DNA of 37,920 nucleotides from Planctomycetota bacterium (GCA_022616235.1 JAKEFC010000095.1:1-37920), one strand, 5' to 3'. Shown: positions 1 through 8,873, counted from the stretch's first letter. The notes: generated by a model not told the origin, from the sequence alone. Program-made: numbers and translations.

Positions 1-16
1 CCCCCCCCCCCCCCCC
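1..16. repeat. Poly-C homopolymer (16 C) at window edge
   Basis: Direct read: 16 consecutive C followed by AGGGGGGG; may be a contig-end artefact or a fold-back. Confidence 0.8.
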
Positions 17-190
17 AGGGGGGGTGAGCGCCACAGCCGCGCGCAGTGCGGAGCAGGCTGGAGCCTCGACACCAGGGGGGGTGAGCGCCTCTGCCGAGTA
101 GATCGCGGAGCAGGCTGGAGCCTCGACACCAGCGGGGGATAACTCCACAGCCGGGGAGAAGACGGGGCAGGCCGGTGCCTCGACAGCAGG
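17..190. repeat. Degenerate 57-bp tandem repeat, about three copies
   Basis: AGGGGGGGTGAGCGCC...GCGGAGCAGGCTGGAGCCTCGACACC recurs with register positions 17, 74, 131, 188 (period 57 bp); third copy diverged. Confidence 0.85.
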
Positions 191-1167
191 ATCAAATGCC
201 GTACGCTCTCGGCGTGGACTTCCACTCTCCGACGGCGCCGTGCCCCGGCGAGCCAAACGCCGTGAGACGATCTCCGAAAAGTGCGCGTGCGCGGCGCTGG
301 CGCCGCGGCGGCATCTTGGCACTGATCTCGATTTCGGTCGTTGCACCATTGAACGCTTGCAACGGGCTCTTCTACTACCCGACGCGCGTGGCCTACAGCC
401 GCCCGGAGGAGCAACCGACGCGCTGCGAGCAAGTAGCGTTCGCGAGCGGCGACGGGACGCGCCTGCACGGCTGGTTGCTGCATCCCGCCGGAGGCGCCGC
501 CGCGGAGGGAACCGTCCTCTTCTTTCACGGCAACGCGCAAAACTTGTCCAGTCACGTCAATTTCGTGAACTGGATGCCGATCGAGGGATTTCGCGTCTTC
601 ATCTTCGATTACCGCGGTTATGGCCGCTCTGAGGGGAAACCCGCGCGCGAAGGGATCCATCAGGACTGTCTCGCTGCGATCGCTTACCTGCGCGGTCGAA
701 GCGACATCGATGCCACGCGTCTACTCGTGTTCGGCCAGAGCCTCGGCGGCGCGTGCGGCCTCGCGGCGCTCGGCGAGGGAATCGCCGAGCAAGGCGAGGA
801 GTTTCGGCGCGGCATCCGCGGCATCGCCGTCGAAAGCTCCTTCCACTCCTACCGCGGCATCGCGAATACCGTGCTCGGCGGCACCTTTCTGACCTGGCCC
901 CTCGTCTGGTGCCTGATCGGCAACGGCCACAGTCCCGCGGACTCCATCGAGCGCCTCGCGTCGATTCCGCTGCTCGTGATCCACGGCGATGCGGATCCGG
1001 TGGTGCCTTTCAGCCAGGGGGAACGACTCTTCCGCGCTGCGCCCGAGCCCAAGGAATTCTGGAGGGTTCCGGGCGGCGGGCACACCGCCGCGCTCTGCGA
1101 GCTGGGACCGGTCTATCGCCCGCGGCTCCTCGCATTCTTCCGCGAGTGCCTGCGAAGCGGCGAGTAG
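175..1167 (+). CDS. Alpha/beta hydrolase, probable lipoprotein (YfhR/ABHD13-like)
   Basis: HGNAQN, GYGRSEG, nucleophile elbow GQSLGG, HGDADPVVP; N-terminal hydrophobic stretch ending LNAC. Start uncertain (GTG 175 or GTG 262). Confidence 0.85.
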   Translation: MPRQQDQMPYALGVDFHSPTAPCPGEPNAVRRSPKSARARRWRRGGILALISISVVAPLNACNGLFYYPTRVAYSRPEEQPTRCEQVAFASGDGTRLHGWLLHPAGGAAAEGTVLFFHGNAQNLSSHVNFVNWMPIEGFRVFIFDYRGYGRSEGKPAREGIHQDCLAAIAYLRGRSDIDATRLLVFGQSLGGACGLAALGEGIAEQGEEFRRGIRGIAVESSFHSYRGIANTVLGGTFLTWPLVWCLIGNGHSPADSIERLASIPLLVIHGDADPVVPFSQGERLFRAAPEPKEFWRVPGGGHTAALCELGPVYRPRLLAFFRECLRSGE

Positions 1168-1185
1168 CGCGCGGCGATTTCAGCG

Positions 1186-1962
1186 TCAGCGGGGCTGGCT
1201 CTTGGACGCGGGGGCGCCCCCTTCGCCGGCGATGCCGCGAAACTCGGAGAGCTGCTCCGCGCTCAGGACTCGCGCGAGCTTCTCATCGCGCTCTTGGCGA
1301 AGCTGCTTCATTCGCTCGATCGCCGCCTTCCAATTCTCCTCCGCGCTACGCGCTTCCTTGCCGGCGTTTTCTTTCGCGGGTTGCCTCCAGAGTTCGGCGA
1401 TGAGATCGAGCTGCGCCTGTTTTTCGTCCGCGAAGATGCGAGCCAATTCGTCGTTCTGGGACCACGTGAGCGTCAGGCGATTCCCCGCGCTCGCGAGGCG
1501 TTCTTGGGTCTTCTTCTCCTCGCGCACGACCCAACGCTCGAGCTGGCCCCGCATCTCGTCGTTGCGGGCCTCTTCCAACGCTTCGCGAGCGAGAGAGCTT
1601 GCGGCGACGCCCGCATCGGCCCCGCCTTCGAGCCCGGTGGCGAGCGCGACTTCGACCACGCGCTCGAGGGAGGCGAGGCGCCGGGCGAGACCGCTCGCGT
1701 CTATTTCCGACGCGGCAGGATTCTGAGAGGCGGCAGACTCCCTTCCCTCACCCGGCACGGGCACCGCGAGCATGGACTGCGCCCCCGCCAATTCGCTCCG
1801 GAGCTTCGCGATCTCCGCTTCGAATTCGACGACCCGCCGTTCGTTACGAGCGGCGGCGCGGGAGATTTCCGCGCGCTCGCCGCGACCGGCGAACGCGACC
1901 AGGAGCGCGGCTGCCGCCAAGAGAACGGCGAGTGTTGAGAGTAGCGTGGAGGATCGATGCAC
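1186..1962 (-). CDS. Membrane-anchored coiled-coil protein with Spy/LTXXQ-like C-terminus, hypothetical
   Basis: N-terminal TM STLLSTLAVLLAAAALLVAFA, heptad-rich Glu/Ala/Arg helices, RDEKLARVLSAEQLSEF; GTG start at 1962 chosen by TM position. Confidence 0.6.
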   Translation of the reverse strand: MHRSSTLLSTLAVLLAAAALLVAFAGRGERAEISRAAARNERRVVEFEAEIAKLRSELAGAQSMLAVPVPGEGRESAASQNPAASEIDASGLARRLASLERVVEVALATGLEGGADAGVAASSLAREALEEARNDEMRGQLERWVVREEKKTQERLASAGNRLTLTWSQNDELARIFADEKQAQLDLIAELWRQPAKENAGKEARSAEENWKAAIERMKQLRQERDEKLARVLSAEQLSEFRGIAGEGGAPASKSQPR

Positions 1963-2083
1963 CTTGGCGACCTCGTATGTTCCAGGTTGATGCTGTCGCC
2001 ACCGCCGCGATGCTCGCATGCGGCAAGCAGCTAGCGGCTAGCAGCCAGACTGTGGGCAGCGGCCGGGGGGGCGATCGCCGCAC

Positions 2084-2119
2084 GAGGCATGGCCGCGCAG
2101 GCGCGCGCGGCCATGCCTC
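2084..2119 (-). terminator. Perfect 15-bp hairpin, candidate terminator downstream of the 2133-3035 gene
   Basis: GAGGCATGGCCGCGC (2084-2098) pairs with GCGCGGCCATGCCTC (2105-2119), loop AGGCGC; no U-tract. Confidence 0.5.
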
Positions 2120-2132
2120 CGAGCGGCCGCGG

Positions 2133-3035
2133 TTACTTCGGTTCGAGGGCGAAGTCGGCGACCGAGGTCGCGTCCTCGGTCACATCGACGACGAGCTTCC
2201 CGTGGAAGAAGCCGATCGCGAACGCGCGCACCTTCCACGACCCCGTGTTCACGTTCTCGAACTGGTAGAAACCGGTCGCGTCCGTCGTATCGAAGCGAAG
2301 CCCACTGCCGAAGAACCCGCCGTTCATGCGGAGAGCGAGGACCAGCGCACCATCGATTGCGTCTCCGGTGGACGCGTCCGTCACCGTGCCTTCCAGGGTG
2401 CCAACAGCGAGCGGATTCAGCGCGACGTCGACCACGGTCGTTTCGCCATCGGCGATGGCGACCGCGATCGGTCCCGAAGGCTCGTAGCCGAAGCGGAATA
2501 CCTTGAGGGTGTAGTCTCCTGTATCCACGTCGTCGAACGCGTAAGCCCCGAGATCATCGGTCTGCGTAAAGTGGAAGGGCCAAGAGAAGAATCCGAACCC
2601 GAAAGATCCGAGCAGGAACACGTTTGCATCGGCGATCGGTTCGCCGGTGTCGGCGTCGGTGACGGTGCCGCTCGCCGCACCCGCCGCGGGCGGCGACAAC
2701 GCGAAGTCGACGGTCGTCGTCTCGCCGTCCAGCACTTCGACTTCCATCTCCGCCGGCTCGTAGTCGAAGGTGAACGTCTCTACGACGTAGGTCCCCGGCA
2801 GCAGGTCGTCGATCTCGTAGAAGCCGGATGAATTCGTGAGATCGATGTGCCCCCACCAGCTCCCCGGCTCGCTCGCCTTGACGAGGACCCAGGCGAGGGG
2901 ATCGCCGGTCACTGAATCGGTCACCGTGCCGGAGATCGTTCCCGTTTGGGCGCTGGCGGGCGCCGCAGCGAGGAAGGCGAAGAGCAGTACTGCCACCGCC
3001 GCAGGGAATCGAACCAATCGTGCCGCCGTGATCAC
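2133..3035 (-). CDS. Secreted protein with three tandem carboxypeptidase-regulatory-like (beta-sandwich) repeats
   Basis: Signal peptide VITAARLVRFPAAVAVLLFAFLAAAPASAQ; three repeats starting GTISGTVTDSVTGDP / GAASGTVTDADTGEP / GTLEGTVTDASTGDA; GTG start preceded by GAGGAGAG. Confidence 0.8.
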   Translation of the reverse strand: MITAARLVRFPAAVAVLLFAFLAAAPASAQTGTISGTVTDSVTGDPLAWVLVKASEPGSWWGHIDLTNSSGFYEIDDLLPGTYVVETFTFDYEPAEMEVEVLDGETTTVDFALSPPAAGAASGTVTDADTGEPIADANVFLLGSFGFGFFSWPFHFTQTDDLGAYAFDDVDTGDYTLKVFRFGYEPSGPIAVAIADGETTVVDVALNPLAVGTLEGTVTDASTGDAIDGALVLALRMNGGFFGSGLRFDTTDATGFYQFENVNTGSWKVRAFAIGFFHGKLVVDVTEDATSVADFALEPK

Positions 3036-3468
3036 GTTTCTCTCCTCTCGTGGAAACGCCCGCGCGCGGACGCCGTCCGCGGTTTCTGCGGGGACAATCC
3101 CACCTTGGCTTGGACCCAATTCAGATGTCGAGTGAAACTCTCGCCCCAACCGCCCAAACGATCAGCCCAATCGTAGCCTCGTGAGCGAGGCACTTCAACG
3201 TCCCAGGGTGCTCTGCACGGCGGCAACCGCGTGTGCCGGCGGCGTGATTCTGCACCGGATCGGTGCAATCAACCTAACATGCGGCTCGAATTTTGTGCCG
3301 AATGGCAGAAGGAAGGCACGCCGCGTCAGCACACGAAGCGTCCCTGGATTGCAAGGCAGCGCAAGGGCCTGTATTGATCTATCCATCACGCTGCACCATT
3401 TCGCATTTGGCAAATGCCCGAATCGAGCGGCCGACTCACGAGCGGAGTACTCATCCTGCAGCAAAGTA

Positions 3469-3497
3469 CGTAAATATTCTATTTGAAACAGTTTACG
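3469..3497. promoter_or_regulatory. Inverted repeat CGTAAA-N17-TTTACG in AT-richer intergenic region
   Basis: Arms at 3469-3474 and 3492-3497; candidate operator or upstream activating site. Confidence 0.35.
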
Positions 3498-3510
3498 AAC
3501 ACACTATGCT
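3483..3510 (+). promoter_or_regulatory. Candidate sigma70-type promoter
   Basis: TTGAAA (3483-3488), 16-bp spacer, TATGCT (3505-3510). Confidence 0.35.
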
Positions 3511-3691
3511 TGCTAGCGCAGCGATCTAGTACCAATTTCTTACGGCGGCGGCGCCTTATTGTGGACCCTTTGCATTGCCCTATTCGTGTGCAAACATGGG
3601 TAGGCAGCCTGCGGCGAGATGCTGTCTTCGCGTCCGAATTGAGGCCGCTGCACTAGAGTGTTCCTCGACGGCAACTCCCGGCTACGAATTG

Positions 3692-3706
3692 TGGCAAAGG
3701 AGTTGC
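3692..3706 (+). promoter_or_regulatory. Candidate sigma54 (-24/-12) promoter upstream of rsbR
   Basis: TGGCAAAGGAGTTGC: -24 GG and -12 GC at the exact consensus spacing of TGGCACG-N4-TTGC; predicted +1 near 3718. Confidence 0.6.
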
Positions 3707-3813
3707 CCTGCTGGAACGCAGGGTTGAGCAGGGAGCAGCAATCTCCCGTTTTCGACCAATCGCGCCATCCATGGAACCGGTGCCTGGGCGGCACCTACCG
3801 AGGAGGAACCACC

Positions 3814-4710
3814 ATGCCGCAGCGAATCGCCGTACAAGCGAACGTACAACCGACCGCCGATCTACTCAGCGAGCTGGTCGCCCACCTGGGCCAAAACCGG
3901 ACGCAGTTGCGCGAAGAGTGGGCACGCCGGATCACGGAATCCGTTTTGCTCACCGCGATGACCAAGGACGAGATCTTCGCCGAGGCGACCTCGGTGTACG
4001 ACAACTACGTGGAGGTGCTCGAGACCGGAAGCGTGGAGGCGTTGCAAGCATACGCTCGGAACCTATCCGAGCGAATCATCCCGCGGGGCGTCGAAACGCA
4101 CGAGGTCGTCGGCATCGTGCTCCTCCTGCGCGACGTCTTGGCGCGGTCGCTGTTCAAGAAGTATCAGGCGGACTTCGGCCTTCTGAACCGAGTGTTGGAC
4201 GCGTACGAGCCCGCCGCCAACCGCATTGCGAACACCGTCGCGGTGGGCTTCGTGCAGGAGCGCGAGCGCATCATCCGCCAGCAGCAAGAGGCGATCCGCG
4301 AGCTGTCTACGCCGGTTTTGCAGGTTCGCGAGCGCCTCCTCATCCTTCCCATCATCGGCATCGTCGACTCCCAGCGTGCGCGGCAGCTCACGGAACAATT
4401 GTTGCGCGGTATCCGATCCAACCGCGCCAAGGTGGTGGTGATGGACATCACCGGCGTGCCGTCGGTGGACTCGACCGTGGCCAACCACCTCGTGCAGACG
4501 GTGGAGGCCTCGCGGCTGCTCGGGGCCACGGTGATCGTGACCGGCCTCTCGCCGGAGATCGCCCAGACGCTCGTTACGATCGGCGTCGATCTGACGAAGA
4601 TGAACACGGTCGGCGACCTGCAAGGAGGGATCGAGGAGGCAGAGCGGTTGCTTGGGTACGATGTGACCTCCACGGGAAGGTTGGCGGCGGCGCACGGCGA
4701 CCGCGAATAG
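3814..4710 (+). CDS. rsbR: RsbR-type stressosome co-antagonist (RsbRD-like N-terminal domain + STAS)
   Basis: AGGAGGAACCACC ATG; C-terminal STAS with VVMDITGVPSVDSTVANHL and GLSPEIAQTLVTIG; directly followed by RsbS and RsbT. Confidence 0.9.
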   Translation: MPQRIAVQANVQPTADLLSELVAHLGQNRTQLREEWARRITESVLLTAMTKDEIFAEATSVYDNYVEVLETGSVEALQAYARNLSERIIPRGVETHEVVGIVLLLRDVLARSLFKKYQADFGLLNRVLDAYEPAANRIANTVAVGFVQERERIIRQQQEAIRELSTPVLQVRERLLILPIIGIVDSQRARQLTEQLLRGIRSNRAKVVVMDITGVPSVDSTVANHLVQTVEASRLLGATVIVTGLSPEIAQTLVTIGVDLTKMNTVGDLQGGIEEAERLLGYDVTSTGRLAAAHGDRE

Positions 4711-4737
4711 CCAGAACAAGAGCCAGGGAAAAAGCCG

Positions 4738-5115
4738 ATGCTTGTTCCGATCCTGAGACAAGGCCCCTACCTGATTGCATCGATTCAGTCCGCCCTCACC
4801 GACGCGGACCTCTTGCGGTTGCGCGATGATCTCGTCGAGCAAGTGGGGCGGTATCGCTCCCGCGGCGTGATCGTGGACGTCACCGTGCTCGATGTGATGG
4901 ACTCGTTCGCAGTGAGGACGATCAGCTCCCTCGCGCAGATGATCAAGTTGCGCGGCGCGGAGACGCTGCTCGTCGGGATCCAACCCGAAGTCGCATTCAC
5001 CATGGTCCAGCTCGGTCTCGCGCTCACGGGCGTGGCGACCGCGCTCGACCTCGAGGAAGGCCTCTCGTACCTCGACGAGCGTGACAAAGGGGGAGAACGT
5101 GTTGGGGGACGATGA
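4738..5115 (+). CDS. rsbS: RsbS stressosome scaffold, STAS-domain antagonist
   Basis: Single STAS domain, VDVTVLDVMDSFAVRT with conserved phosphorylatable Ser in DSF, GIQPEVAFTMVQLGLAL. Confidence 0.92.
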   Translation: MLVPILRQGPYLIASIQSALTDADLLRLRDDLVEQVGRYRSRGVIVDVTVLDVMDSFAVRTISSLAQMIKLRGAETLLVGIQPEVAFTMVQLGLALTGVATALDLEEGLSYLDERDKGGERVGGR

Positions 5116-5506
5116 GCTGCACGTCCAGATTCGATCCGACGCAGACGTCGTCCTCGCGAGGCAAGAAGGCCGCCGCTTCGCCTCCCGCCTCGAGTTCTCT
5201 TCGAGCGACCTGACGGTCATCTCCGCCGCTATCTCGGAGATCGCGCGCAGTATCCTGGAGTACGCCCGCACGGGCGACATGCACATCAAACTCGCGGAGA
5301 AGAACGGTCGAGTCGGAATCGTCGTGGTGGCGCGGGATGAGGGCCCCGGGATCCGCGACGTCGAGCTTGCGATGCAGGATGGATACTCGACCTCGGGGGG
5401 CCTGGGGTTGGGTCTCCCCGGCGCGCGCCGGCTCATGGATGAGTTCGAGCTGCGTTCGGAGGTCGGGCGCGGCACGACGGTCACGATGCGAAAATGGGCG
5501 CGCTGA
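5099..5506 (+). CDS. rsbT: RsbT switch serine kinase (GHKL ATPase)
   Basis: AISEIARSILEYA (N-box region), RDEGPGI, GYSTSGGLGLGLPGARRLMDEFEL; GTG 5099 after AAAGGGGGAG; overlaps rsbS end. Confidence 0.9.
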   Translation: MLGDDELHVQIRSDADVVLARQEGRRFASRLEFSSSDLTVISAAISEIARSILEYARTGDMHIKLAEKNGRVGIVVVARDEGPGIRDVELAMQDGYSTSGGLGLGLPGARRLMDEFELRSEVGRGTTVTMRKWAR

Positions 5507-5507
5507 C

Positions 5508-6140
5508 GTGGCCGGGCGCCGGCGCGACTACACGGGGCTCTTCGAGTGGGGGGTGGCGACCTTGACGTGGCCGAGCGAATCGGTGTGCGGCGATTCCTAC
5601 GTGGTGACGGAAGTCCCGCACGGTGCGGTCGTCGCCGTCTTCGACGGGCTCGGCCACGGGCATGATGCCGCGCTCGCGGCGGAGCGCGCCGCGGAGACCG
5701 TGCGCCGCTTCGGGAGCGAGCCGATCGTTCCGCTCGTGCACCGCTGCCACAATGCGCTCATCGGAACGCGCGGGGTGGTGATGAGCTTGGCGGCATTCGA
5801 CGCGCCAAAAGGCAGCATGTCCTGGATCGGGATCGGCAACGTGGAGGGTGTGCTGCTGCGAGCCGACCGCCGCGCAGCGCCGGCACACGAGCACCTCGTC
5901 CAGCGCGGAGGCCTGGTCGGTCATTCGTTGCCGCCCCTTCGGCCTTCCATGCGGACGGTGGCCGCCGGCGACGTGCTGATCCTCGCCACCGACGGTGTAA
6001 ACCCGGATTTTCTTGCGGAATTCGATGCGAAGGCACCTGCAAAGCGGATCGCGGAGAAGATTCTCAACAAGTGCGCAACGCGAAGGGATGACGCGCTCGT
6101 GTTCGTAATGAGGTACGGAACGGAATCGGGACCGGAATGA
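5508..6140 (+). CDS. rsbX: RsbX-like PP2C/SpoIIE-family phosphatase
   Basis: [43 protein letters not shown] start 1 nt after the rsbT stop. Confidence 0.88.
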   Translation: MAGRRRDYTGLFEWGVATLTWPSESVCGDSYVVTEVPHGAVVAVFDGLGHGHDAALAAERAAETVRRFGSEPIVPLVHRCHNALIGTRGVVMSLAAFDAPKGSMSWIGIGNVEGVLLRADRRAAPAHEHLVQRGGLVGHSLPPLRPSMRTVAAGDVLILATDGVNPDFLAEFDAKAPAKRIAEKILNKCATRRDDALVFVMRYGTESGPE

Positions 6141-7549
6141 TGCGCGAGGCTGAAGCGACCGAGCATTGGACCGACGTGGAGCTGGCGCCGCCGAACGGCA
6201 GCCGCAAGCTCTTGCGTCTGTTGGGTGTCGGAGCGGATTCGAGGATGCTCCGCGACTTGGCCCGCGTCGCCGAGCCGCACGCGGCGGCGCTGGAGAGCGT
6301 CGCGCAAGGCGACGCCGCGCACGAAGCGCTCGCGAACCGAGAGTGGGACGCCGTCGTCGTCGTACTGGACACGGAGTCACAGGAGGAAGTGGCGACTTGG
6401 CACCACAAGATCGCCGAGCTTGCCACGCGCCCGCGCCTCGTCGTCATGGTTCCCGCTCCCACGATCGCGTTCACGCTTCGCGCCACGCAGCTCGGCGGCA
6501 TAGACGTCGTGCCGCTCCCATTGTGGCAGGACCACTTCAGCGAAGCGCTCCGCCGTTTGTGCGCGACATTCGATGAAACCGCCCTCCCGCTCCCGGAGGT
6601 CGTACCGATCGCCGTAGGCCCCTACCAACTCGTCTCCGGCAGTCCCGCGATGTTGAACGTGTACCGCACGATCGCGCAGATCGCGCCCGGCACCGCGACC
6701 GTGCTCATCGTCGGGGAGTCCGGGACCGGCAAGGAGCTGGTCGCGCGCGCGATCCATCAGCACGGCAATCGCGCCGCCTCCCCGTTCGTCGCGGTGAATT
6801 GCGCCGCCATTCCCGAGAACCTCCTCGAGAGCGAGCTGTTCGGCCACGAAAAGGGAGCGTTTACCGGCGCAGTGGCCCGCAAGATCGGCCGCATGGAACG
6901 CGCGAGCGGCGGCACGCTGCTCCTCGACGAGATCGCCGACATGAGCCTCGTCTTGCAGAGCAAGATCTTGCGCGCGATTCAAGAGCGCGAGATCGAGCGC
7001 GTGGGCGGAAACGACCCAATCCCAGTCGATGTGCGGTTGATGGCCGCGACGAATCGCGACTTGCCCGCGCTGATCGCCCAGGGCCGCTTCCGCGAGGATC
7101 TCTACTATCGCCTCGCGGTGGTGACGGTCCGTGTGCCGAGGCTGATCGAGCGCGGCGACGATGTCTTGCTCCTTACCTCGCACTACCTTCGCGAGTTCGG
7201 CCGCCAATATGGCAAGCGGTTTTCGGCGATCTCGGATCGCGCGCTAGAATTGATGCGCTCGCAGCGATGGGTCGGAAACGTGCGGGAGCTGCGCAACGTG
7301 ATCGAGCGAGCCGTGGCGGTCGCGGAAGGCGGCACCTTGCGCGCCGAGCACCTGCCCGAAGAGTGGCGGGGCGACGCGAATGCGGTGCCGGCACCCAGGA
7401 CGCCGCCGCTACTTTCGCTGCAAGACGTCGAGGCGCGTCATATCGCGGAAACCTTGGCCAGGACCAAGGGTCATATCGGAGAGGCCGCGCGCATTCTCGG
7501 CGTGCACCGTAACACCCTCGCCCGAAAGATGAAGGAGCATCGCTTGTGA
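6137..7549 (+). CDS. Sigma54-dependent transcriptional activator (AAA+, Fis HTH) with degenerate receiver-like N-terminus
   Basis: GESGTGKE Walker A, EKGAFTGA sigma54-contact loop, GGTLLLDEI Walker B, C-terminal Fis-type HTH ([23 protein letters not shown]); ATGA overlap with rsbX. Confidence 0.95.
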   Translation: MMREAEATEHWTDVELAPPNGSRKLLRLLGVGADSRMLRDLARVAEPHAAALESVAQGDAAHEALANREWDAVVVVLDTESQEEVATWHHKIAELATRPRLVVMVPAPTIAFTLRATQLGGIDVVPLPLWQDHFSEALRRLCATFDETALPLPEVVPIAVGPYQLVSGSPAMLNVYRTIAQIAPGTATVLIVGESGTGKELVARAIHQHGNRAASPFVAVNCAAIPENLLESELFGHEKGAFTGAVARKIGRMERASGGTLLLDEIADMSLVLQSKILRAIQEREIERVGGNDPIPVDVRLMAATNRDLPALIAQGRFREDLYYRLAVVTVRVPRLIERGDDVLLLTSHYLREFGRQYGKRFSAISDRALELMRSQRWVGNVRELRNVIERAVAVAEGGTLRAEHLPEEWRGDANAVPAPRTPPLLSLQDVEARHIAETLARTKGHIGEAARILGVHRNTLARKMKEHRL

Positions 7550-8847
7550 CCGAGGCCCCTCGGGGGGAACCGCTGCGGCTCGAGCACGCAATGCGGCTCC
7601 TGCCCGACATCGAGGCGCTCGCGCCGCTACGCGCATTGATCGCTTCGTCCTCCAACGCCCTGCGCTTCCGCGACGAGGCGGTGGCGGACCCGAACGGGAC
7701 GATCGCGCGCCGCTTCGTCCAGCCCCTCGACTTGCGATCTCACATTCCGGCGGCGAGCGCCCGCCTCTCCGAGCATTTCGCGAAGCTCTACGGCGCGGCC
7801 GTGGAAGTGCTCGAAGCAGAGCAGCGGGGAGACCTCACGGGGACGGTGGCGGCGCTGCTTCGCGGCGGCGAAGTCGAAGAGCACGACGTCGCACGGTCGG
7901 TGCACGCATTCCAATGGTACGCTCACGCCCTCGGCGTCGCGGAGACTCTGCGCGATCGCCGGCCGGAGATCCGCGCCTTGCATCGCATCGGGCGCCTCGA
8001 GCTAGGACGCAGCTCGGTGGATGCCGCCGCGCGCGCCTTCCAGCGGAGCCTAGCGCTCGCGGAGGCGGAGATGTGGGAGGAGGGCGCGGCCCTCGCCTGT
8101 TTGGGATTGGGGGAGTGTGCGCTCGCGCACGCCAAGTGGCAGGGCGCGGAAGCATGGCTCACGCGCGGGCTGCGTCACGCACCGCCGAACGCGGAGATCG
8201 CGGCGCGCATTACGCTCGCCCTCGGCGAAGCCGCGAGAGGGAACAACGACTTCGATGCCGCTCGGGAGCGGCTGAGCGGCGCCGCCGCGATGTTCCAGGC
8301 CCTCGGGGATCGCGATGGGGTCGTGCGCACGCTGCACGCCACCGCGCGTCTAGCGCACGCCACCGGACGAGCCGGCGATGCGATCGAGAAGCTTCGCCTC
8401 GCTCTCGCGGAGGGGCGCCGCGGCGGCATGGGGCCCGCGCTCGAGCTGATGGTACGGCTTGGGCTGGGCGAGCTTCATCTCGATGCCGGGAGGCTTCGCG
8501 AAGCGGAAGATGAGCTTCGGCTCAGCGAATCGCTTGCGATCTCGAATCATTTCACCGACGCGCTCGCACGACTCTATGTTTCCTTCGGCAAACTTCGCGC
8601 GCGACAGGGGGACGAGAACGGCTTCGTCTTCTTCGAGCAGGCGCTCGCGCTATCGCGTGCGTCCGCGCTGAATCCGCGGCTCGAGGCCGACATATGCTTG
8701 GAGTACGCGCGATTTCGCGTGGCGCTCGCGGAGCACGAAGAAGCCTCCGTATACTTCGAGCGAGCGCGCGAGTTGTTCGAGCAACTCGGCGACGACGGCA
8801 CGCTCCGGCGCATTCGGACGGAGCAATCGCAGTACCTCTCCCGGTGA
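7546..8847 (+). CDS. TPR-repeat protein
   Basis: Helical repeats [38 protein letters not shown]...; GTGA overlap with the upstream activator gene. Confidence 0.8.
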   Translation: MTEAPRGEPLRLEHAMRLLPDIEALAPLRALIASSSNALRFRDEAVADPNGTIARRFVQPLDLRSHIPAASARLSEHFAKLYGAAVEVLEAEQRGDLTGTVAALLRGGEVEEHDVARSVHAFQWYAHALGVAETLRDRRPEIRALHRIGRLELGRSSVDAAARAFQRSLALAEAEMWEEGAALACLGLGECALAHAKWQGAEAWLTRGLRHAPPNAEIAARITLALGEAARGNNDFDAARERLSGAAAMFQALGDRDGVVRTLHATARLAHATGRAGDAIEKLRLALAEGRRGGMGPALELMVRLGLGELHLDAGRLREAEDELRLSESLAISNHFTDALARLYVSFGKLRARQGDENGFVFFEQALALSRASALNPRLEADICLEYARFRVALAEHEEASVYFERARELFEQLGDDGTLRRIRTEQSQYLSR

Positions 8848-8856
8848 CCGCGCGCT

Positions 8857-8873
8857 TGCCCCGAATCGGGGCA
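8857..8873 (+). terminator. Short palindrome after the TPR gene, possible terminator
   Basis: TGCCCCGAATCGGGGCA, 10 nt after the stop, followed by TTTC. Confidence 0.35.

Noticed and set aside
1599-2831. 410-aa + ORF
   Set aside because: Arg/Pro-rich antisense of the repeat-protein and coiled-coil genes; GC-driven overlap
3181-3794. Several 78-101 aa ORFs in the intergenic region
   Set aside because: No RBS, no motifs, AT-richer control-region composition
4063-5484. 473-aa minus ORF opposite rsbRST
   Set aside because: Antisense of the conserved stressosome genes, no family signal
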